Below are positions 1 to 3,876 of a stretch of DNA of 5,607 nucleotides, piece by piece (positions within the stretch are counted from its first letter, which is position 1; the number at the start of each line of letters is the position of its first letter). The DNA comes from Bacillota bacterium. Lineage in GTDB: Bacteria; Bacillota; Clostridia; Lachnospirales; Lachnospiraceae. The DNA lies in contig JAEYRR010000212.1 in the NCBI GenBank assembly GCA_023435505.1, forward strand, positions 1 through 5,607, read 5' to 3'. A program made the position numbers and the translations under genes. Under the pieces are notes generated by a model. The model had not been told where the DNA came from, ran no database searches, and saw only the letters and a program-made list of their open reading frames with translations.

Positions 1-222
1 CAAGCAGTGGATGTCATAACAAGAGCTGAGATTCATAAGCTTCTTAGGAGTAAGGCAGATGAAGGCAATGCGGTAGTATTTGTCTCTTCTGATTTAAAAG
101 AAGTGTTAGAAGTTTCTGATAACATACAAATCATGGCCAATGGACGTACGAAACAAGTATTTAAAAATGAAAGTCTTACTGCTGAGACAGTTCTGGCAGC
201 TTGCTATGCAGACGAAAGATAA
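1..222 (+). CDS. Sugar ABC transporter ATP-binding protein, C-terminal fragment (RbsA/MglA type)
   Basis: This is the last 73 codons of an ATPase whose start lies left of the window; the frame is open from base 1 to a TAA at 220-222. What is seen: a post-Walker-B segment (AVDVITRAEIHKLL, matching the family's GVDVGAKAEIY block), then VVFVSSDLKEVLEVSDNIQIM and a short tail. In sugar-type ATPases with two fused nucleotide-binding cassettes (RbsA, MglA, XylG, LsrA), the second cassette characteristically has SSD/SSE where a normal switch-loop histidine would sit, so this is the end of the second, catalytically degenerate cassette. By family knowledge it works in the cytoplasm, powering the membrane permease encoded 28 bp downstream. 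Walker A, Walker B and the signature motif are outside the window. The GTG at base 7 is internal and is not a real start. The imported sugar cannot be inferred from this fragment. Confidence 0.9.
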   Translation, partial: QAVDVITRAEIHKLLRSKADEGNAVVFVSSDLKEVLEVSDNIQIMANGRTKQVFKNESLTAETVLAACYADER

Positions 223-250
223 TTTTATATGAAGAAAGGACTGTAAAGTC

Positions 251-1204
251 ATGAAAAAGAAGATCTCACTATCAGAAATATTTCAATCCTATGGTACGAT
301 TATTGCTGGTATTATAGTAGTGATAATATTCAGTGTATTGCGCCCGGATGCATTCTTCACATTATCAAACTTTATTAATATATCAAAACAGATTTCCCTA
401 TTAGTTATTATTGCACTTGGAGCTACCCTTGCCATGAGTGTAGGTGAGTTTGACTTATCTGTTGGAGCCCTGGCAAGTTTAGGTGGAGTAGTGGCAGCTA
501 AGTTAGCAGTTGCAGGGGTGCCATTGATCCTTTGTTTCCTTACTCCTATAGTACTTTGCTTTGTAGTGGGGTGGGTTAACGGATGGTTAATTACTAAGTT
601 CAAAATACTATCCTTTATTACCACTCTTGGTGTGAGTACAATTTTAGGTGGTTTTACTTTTTGGATCACAGGTGGTGCTACTGTATTTGAAAGCATTCCA
701 AAGAACTTTTCCATTCTTGGATCAAAAAATATATTAGGGGTACCTGCCTTATCCATCATTATGGTATGTGTTGTTGTTGTTTTCTGGTTTATTATGCGTC
801 ACACATCTTTTGGACGTAAGTTATATGCCATTGGAGGAAGTGAAGAAGCTTCCAAGGTAGCTGGAATCAATGTAAAGAAATACAAAAGATATGCATTTGC
901 TTTATGTGGAATGCTTTCCGCTGCAACAGGAATGTTAATGGCATCTAGGTTAGGTTCCGCCCATCCAACTGGTGGAGATGGATATTTCCTTCAATCTTAT
1001 GCAGCTGTGTACTTGGGAACGACTGTCTTTCGCGAAGGAGTACCAAATATCTGGGGTACCTTTATTGGAGCAGCAATTCTTGGTATCTTAGCTAATGGAT
1101 TGACAATACTTCAGGTACCTTCTTTTATGCAAGATGTATTAACAGGATGTATTATCATATTAGCTGTCATAGCCCAGAAAGTAGGTCGTGGTGATGCAAA
1201 ATGA
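251..1204 (+). CDS. Sugar ABC transporter permease (RbsC-type, BPD_transp_2 family)
   Basis: A complete 317-residue inner-membrane permease, a normal length for the RbsC/XylH/LsrC family. Hydrophobic segments are visible at about residues 14-30, 48-64, 68-86, 90-109, 118-139, 163-182, 213-231, 245-258, 268-288 and 294-308. The family block GEFDLSVGALASLGG (65-79) matches the GGIDLSVG signature. The cytoplasmic loop GRKLYAIGGSEEASKVAGIN (188-207) is the usual site of contact with the ATPase. The block LGTTVFREG (255-263) followed by NIWGTFIGA replaces the more common GG-rich loop and resembles a sub-branch of pentose/AI-2-like permeases. The ATG at 251 follows AAAGGA (235-240) with a 10-nt spacer. 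Only one permease gene is visible, so the pore may be a homodimer, or a second permease gene may lie upstream. The stop overlaps the next start (ATGA). The transported substrate is not identifiable; a carbohydrate is likely given the kinase downstream. Confidence 0.93.
   Translation: MKKKISLSEIFQSYGTIIAGIIVVIIFSVLRPDAFFTLSNFINISKQISLLVIIALGATLAMSVGEFDLSVGALASLGGVVAAKLAVAGVPLILCFLTPIVLCFVVGWVNGWLITKFKILSFITTLGVSTILGGFTFWITGGATVFESIPKNFSILGSKNILGVPALSIIMVCVVVVFWFIMRHTSFGRKLYAIGGSEEASKVAGINVKKYKRYAFALCGMLSAATGMLMASRLGSAHPTGGDGYFLQSYAAVYLGTTVFREGVPNIWGTFIGAAILGILANGLTILQVPSFMQDVLTGCIIILAVIAQKVGRGDAK
1190..1204 (+). promoter_or_regulatory. Translational coupling site: GGTGAT plus ATGA start/stop overlap
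   Basis: The permease stop TGA (1202-1204) and the ATG of the next gene (1201-1203) share the sequence ATGA. GGTGAT at 1190-1195 matches the 3' part of the consensus Shine-Dalgarno sequence (AAGGAGGTGATC) five bases before the ATG; no AGGAGG core is present. This suggests that ribosomes finishing the permease re-initiate on the TrpA-like gene, tying the enzyme's synthesis to that of the transporter. The overlap is seen directly; coupling is inferred. Confidence 0.65.
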
Positions 1205-1971
1205 TAAAATTAAAATCCAATAAAAATCAACAGATAGTGAAAAAGAATGGTAACATCTTAGTAGGATATTTAACAGCGGGTTTTCCAGATAAAGAAAGTT
1301 TTTATGAAACATTAAGGGAATGCGAGAAAGCAAAAATGGATATTGTTGAAATCGGATACCCAGCGAAATCGCCGATAGCTGACGGAGAAGTCATTAAACA
1401 GGCGCATCTAGAGATTGATATGACCATTTCAACAGATCTTACTTTTTGGAGAAGAGTGCGAAAAGAGATAGAAAGTCCCATTTGGTTAATGGCTTATAAA
1501 AATGATATTATGGAGCAACATTTCTGTCTTGAACTAGCAAAAGAGAAGCTAATCGATGCAATTGTTATTCCCGACATGACCTTTGATGAACGAGAAGAGT
1601 TAGTGAAGGAATTAGAAAACTATGAGGTGGATGTGATGGGCTTTGTTAGTCCAGACATGGATCCGAGACAGGTCCACCAGTGCTTAAATCATAATGCATT
1701 GATTTATCAACAGCTATACTCAGGTCCTACTGGAATGCAGGTCTCTTCAGATAATTATAGAGAACTATTAGAACAAGTGAAACAGTACAACCATGTATAT
1801 GTATTTGCAGGCTTTGGGATCTCTACACCAGAAAGAGTCAGTGAATTACTGGTGAATGGCTTTGATGGTGTCATTGTTGGGACAGCCATGATGAAAAAGC
1901 GTAAGATTTCTCTTGGGGCGTTGGTAGAGTTCGTGAAACTGTTAAAGAAAGCGACAGAAGGAGCGAGGTAA
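1201..1971 (+). CDS. TrpA-family (tryptophan synthase alpha-like) TIM-barrel lyase in a sugar operon
   Basis: A 256-residue protein, close to the usual TrpA length of about 260-270. It follows the alpha subunit along its whole length: LVGYLTAGFPD (20-30), VEIGYPAKSPIADG (49-62), AYKND (98-102), IVIPDMTFDE (121-130), IYQQLYSGPTG (168-178), FAGFGIST (202-209) and GVIVGTAMM (223-231). By alignment from memory with E. coli TrpA, the catalytic acids Glu49 and Asp60 correspond to E50 and D61 at the same 11-residue spacing. Tyr102, Asp130, Tyr175, Thr183 and Gly184 also have matches (Y99, D125, Y169, T177, G178), and the phosphate-binding GFGIS and G-S/T loops are kept. Differences fall in loop 2 (FSDP becomes AKSP, losing Asp56) and loop 6 (Arg179 becomes Tyr). 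No trpB is visible, and the gene sits between a sugar permease and an FGGY kinase. I infer a paralogue performing a retro-aldol-type cleavage on a phosphorylated metabolite other than indole-glycerol phosphate. A displaced genuine TrpA is less likely but not excluded. Confidence 0.85.
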   Translation: MIKLKSNKNQQIVKKNGNILVGYLTAGFPDKESFYETLRECEKAKMDIVEIGYPAKSPIADGEVIKQAHLEIDMTISTDLTFWRRVRKEIESPIWLMAYKNDIMEQHFCLELAKEKLIDAIVIPDMTFDEREELVKELENYEVDVMGFVSPDMDPRQVHQCLNHNALIYQQLYSGPTGMQVSSDNYRELLEQVKQYNHVYVFAGFGISTPERVSELLVNGFDGVIVGTAMMKKRKISLGALVEFVKLLKKATEGAR

Positions 1972-1973
1972 GA

Positions 1974-3449
1974 ATGAGGTATATTGCTACATTTGATATT
2001 GGTACTACTGCAATTAAGGGCGTTCTCGTCTCAGAAGCTGGAGAACCAGTCTACTCTGATAGTCTAAGTATCGAAACGATATTCAATGGTGATTGGAAGG
2101 AGCAAAAACCCGATGATTGGTATGAGGCCTTTCTTAAAATCTCAAAAAACTTTGTATCGGAGTATAATAAGACGGATATTATCGCTGTCATCATGAGTGG
2201 TCAGATGCAGGATGTAATTCTACTTAATCAAGAGTACAACGCAATGGACAATGCTATTCTGTACTCCGATGGGCGGGCAGAAGAACAGGCAAAACAGATT
2301 ATGAAGGTTATCGGCGAGGATACTATTTTAAAGACTACGGGAAATGATTTTAATGGCTCCATTCCTTTTGCCAAACTCCTTTGGTTGAAACAGCATAAAC
2401 CAGACTTATTACAGGATGCTCATAAAGTGCTATTCAGTTCAAAGGACTATATTATATCTAAGCTTACCAATAACTATGTTTCCGATGTTACTACTTGTGC
2501 TACCACCGGTTTAATGGACATCCACGAAAAAAAATGGATGAAAAGCTGGATGGATAGGATGGAACTGAATTCTGAGCTATTACCTCATTTAGGTTATACC
2601 AGCGAAAAAGCAGGTGTAATCACTCACCTGGGATCTTTAGAAAGTGGTTATGTAGCTAATACGCCAGTTTATGTAGGAACTGGAGATGCAGGGGCAACTA
2701 CATTAGCAAGTGGAATTTCCCAGGATGGTGAATATAACATTAATCTTGGAACTTCTGGTTGGATTGCCTGTGTATCAGATGATATACTTCATAGAAAAGG
2801 CGTCTTTAACCTTGCAGCTATTCAAAAAGATTTATTTATTAATGTAGTGCCTTTTCTAAATGCAGGAAATGTACATAAATGGATTAGTAAAACACTAACA
2901 CCAGATAACAGACAGGATAATAAATACGACTATATCAGTGAGTTGTTGCAAAACAGTAGAACTGGAAGCAATGGTGTTATGTTTCTTCCTTATATTGTAG
3001 GAGAAAGATTCCCTGTAATGGATGCAGAAATTAAAGGCTGCTATATTGGAATTACTCCGGAGTCAACAAAGCAAGATATGGCGAGGGCTTGTTTGGAAGG
3101 TGTAGCTTATTCCATTCGACAAGGAATTGAGAGTATCGGTCGTAAGCCAAACAAGATATCTATCATAGGTGGTGGCGCACGATGTAAAGAGTGGTGTCAG
3201 ATTTTAGCTGATATGTTAAATCATGAGGTTGTTGTATATAACAATAGTGAATATTTACCTTCTGTGGCAATAGCAGCAGCGGTGATGATTGACTGTAAGA
3301 TCCTATCTAATTATCAGAGTTTTACCAATTCTTTGCTAAGCTCAGAGGAATGTATCATATATCAGCCGAATGTGAGTTCCACCAACTATTATAATGCTTC
3401 CTATTCAAAATATTGTAGTGTATACCCTGCAATTCATAAGATACTTTGA
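1974..3449 (+). CDS. FGGY-family carbohydrate kinase (xylulokinase-like)
   Basis: A complete 491-residue kinase, typical for the family (about 480-520). Visible landmarks are the N-terminal ATPase-fold phosphate loop FDIGTTAIKG (7-16), the sugar-side block MSGQMQDVILL (74-84, like the ISGQMHG block of xylulokinases), the likely catalytic base Asp238 in GTGDAGATTLASG (235-247), the second phosphate loop NLGTSGW (257-263), and the nucleotide-binding block IIGGGARCKEWCQILADML (397-415). The C-terminal YNASYSKYCSVYPAI segment matches the usual end of XylB-like proteins. The family transfers the ATP gamma phosphate to a hydroxyl of a sugar or polyol in the cytoplasm; LsrK and L-ribulokinase are relatives with other substrates, so the substrate cannot be named. 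The ATG at 1974 lies 2 bp after the previous stop and follows AAGGAG (1958-1963, 10-nt spacer); the motif-rich N-terminus supports this start. It presumably phosphorylates the imported compound, which the TrpA-like protein may then process. Confidence 0.92.
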   Translation: MRYIATFDIGTTAIKGVLVSEAGEPVYSDSLSIETIFNGDWKEQKPDDWYEAFLKISKNFVSEYNKTDIIAVIMSGQMQDVILLNQEYNAMDNAILYSDGRAEEQAKQIMKVIGEDTILKTTGNDFNGSIPFAKLLWLKQHKPDLLQDAHKVLFSSKDYIISKLTNNYVSDVTTCATTGLMDIHEKKWMKSWMDRMELNSELLPHLGYTSEKAGVITHLGSLESGYVANTPVYVGTGDAGATTLASGISQDGEYNINLGTSGWIACVSDDILHRKGVFNLAAIQKDLFINVVPFLNAGNVHKWISKTLTPDNRQDNKYDYISELLQNSRTGSNGVMFLPYIVGERFPVMDAEIKGCYIGITPESTKQDMARACLEGVAYSIRQGIESIGRKPNKISIIGGGARCKEWCQILADMLNHEVVVYNNSEYLPSVAIAAAVMIDCKILSNYQSFTNSLLSSEECIIYQPNVSSTNYYNASYSKYCSVYPAIHKIL

Positions 3450-3497
3450 CACTCCCCCATAACTTGTTAAAATAAAATGTGTTGTAAAAAAACCCCC

Positions 3498-3692
3498 TTA
3501 AAAATCGCCTAGACCGTGAGGTGAAGGTTCAGGTGAGTTGGTATCTTTTGTCGTGGGAGTAGGTGTCACAACTGGGGTAGGTACTGTAGCTTTATTATCC
3601 GTAGGAGTATTGCTTTCTCCACTACAGCTAATGAATGAAAAACAGAGAACAAGTATTAATAGGTAGGCTTGCACTTTCTTTGTGATATTCAT
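3498..3692 (-). CDS. Small Pro/Thr-rich lipoprotein, unknown function
   Basis: A 64-residue protein with a lipoprotein export signal: MNITKK, a hydrophobic stretch at residues 8-21, and a lipobox FISC ending at Cys23. The -3 Phe is a less common but tolerated variant. After the cysteine, the mature part is only about 42 residues, is rich in Thr, Pro, Ser and Asn (PTPVVTPTPTT, 38-48), and ends HGLGDF. It looks like the membrane anchor and flexible linker of a larger lipoprotein with no folded domain attached. It could be a genuine short surface peptide or a remnant. The reading frames after its stop give at most about 12 more residues before another stop, so no lost domain is visible. The ATG follows AAAGGAG (minus strand 3704-3698, 5-nt spacer), and a good promoter lies upstream, which argues that it is expressed. 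It converges with the FGGY kinase, 48 bp between stops. I do not recognise a family. Confidence 0.72.
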   Translation of the reverse strand: MNITKKVQAYLLILVLCFSFISCSGESNTPTDNKATVPTPVVTPTPTTKDTNSPEPSPHGLGDF

Positions 3693-3717
3693 ATTCTCTC
3701 CTTTATATATTTTTACC

Positions 3718-3743
3718 GTATTCTGGAGTGTATTGCGAATACA
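3718..3743 (-). repeat. Overlapping inverted repeats at the lipoprotein transcription start
   Basis: A perfect palindrome with 6-bp arms and a 3-base centre (TGTATT GCG AATACA on the plus strand, 3729-3743) begins a few bases after the predicted transcription start. One arm can alternatively pair across 13 bases: GTATTC at 3718-3723 with GAATAC at 3737-3742. In DNA this could be an operator placed to block the promoter; in RNA it would be a 5'-end hairpin or a two-state leader. The repeats are seen directly; the role is inferred. Confidence 0.45.
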
Positions 3744-3752
3744 GTTATTTAC

Positions 3753-3781
3753 AATATATTACAAACATAATAAATTGACAA
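3753..3781 (-). promoter_or_regulatory. Sigma-A-type promoter for the small lipoprotein gene
   Basis: Read on the minus strand, a -35 box TTGTCA (3781-3776, 5 of 6 to TTGACA) is followed after exactly 17 bases by a -10 box TATATT (3758-3753, 5 of 6 to TATAAT). The start of transcription would be near 3746, giving a leader of about 50 nt before the ATG at 3692. It lies downstream of the terminator of the leucine-rich repeat gene, so the lipoprotein would be transcribed on its own. Confidence 0.65.
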
Positions 3782-3820
3782 GAATTAAATGACAAGCCTT
3801 GAATGAACCTTCCCTGCTAT

Positions 3821-3853
3821 AAAAACGCGTAGTAGACTGCTCTACTACGCGTT
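3821..3853 (-). terminator. Intrinsic terminator of the leucine-rich repeat protein gene
   Basis: A perfect 13-bp stem (3824-3836 with 3841-3853) encloses a 4-base loop. On the minus strand the stem ends in GTT and runs into three further Ts at 3823-3821, giving TTTTT before an A. It starts 23 nt after the stop codon of the leucine-rich repeat gene. In plus orientation no T-run follows the stem, so it acts mainly on the minus strand. Confidence 0.85.
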
Positions 3854-3869
3854 AAAGTGTTTGCTTTAA
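3852..3869. repeat. Small inverted repeat abutting the terminator stem
   Basis: TTAAAG and CTTTAA (6-bp arms, 6-base loop) lie between the leucine-rich repeat stop codon and the terminator, and share bases 3852-3853 with the terminator stem. It is AT-rich and weak alone. It could stack beneath or slightly compete with the terminator hairpin; chance is also possible in sequence of this composition. Confidence 0.3.
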
Positions 3870-3876
3870 TTACTAC

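Noticed and set aside
289..759. 156-codon open frame on the minus strand inside the permease gene
   Set aside because: It lies wholly opposite a well-supported permease and has no recognisable domain; its composition is what the antisense of a membrane protein gives.
1201..1971. Naming the gene trpA and placing a tryptophan biosynthesis pathway here
   Set aside because: No trpB or other trp gene is visible, loop residues differ from standard TrpA, and the neighbours are sugar genes.
1974..3449. Naming the kinase xylB or lsrK
   Set aside because: The conserved motifs place it in the FGGY family with xylulokinase resemblance, but FGGY substrate preference cannot be decided by eye and no xylose isomerase or lsr regulator is visible.
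3500..3524. Possible minus-strand terminator for the lipoprotein gene (TCACCT / AGGCGA arms followed by five Ts)
   Set aside because: The stem is only 6 positions with an A-C mismatch on the minus strand and overlaps the end of the coding region; too weak to call.
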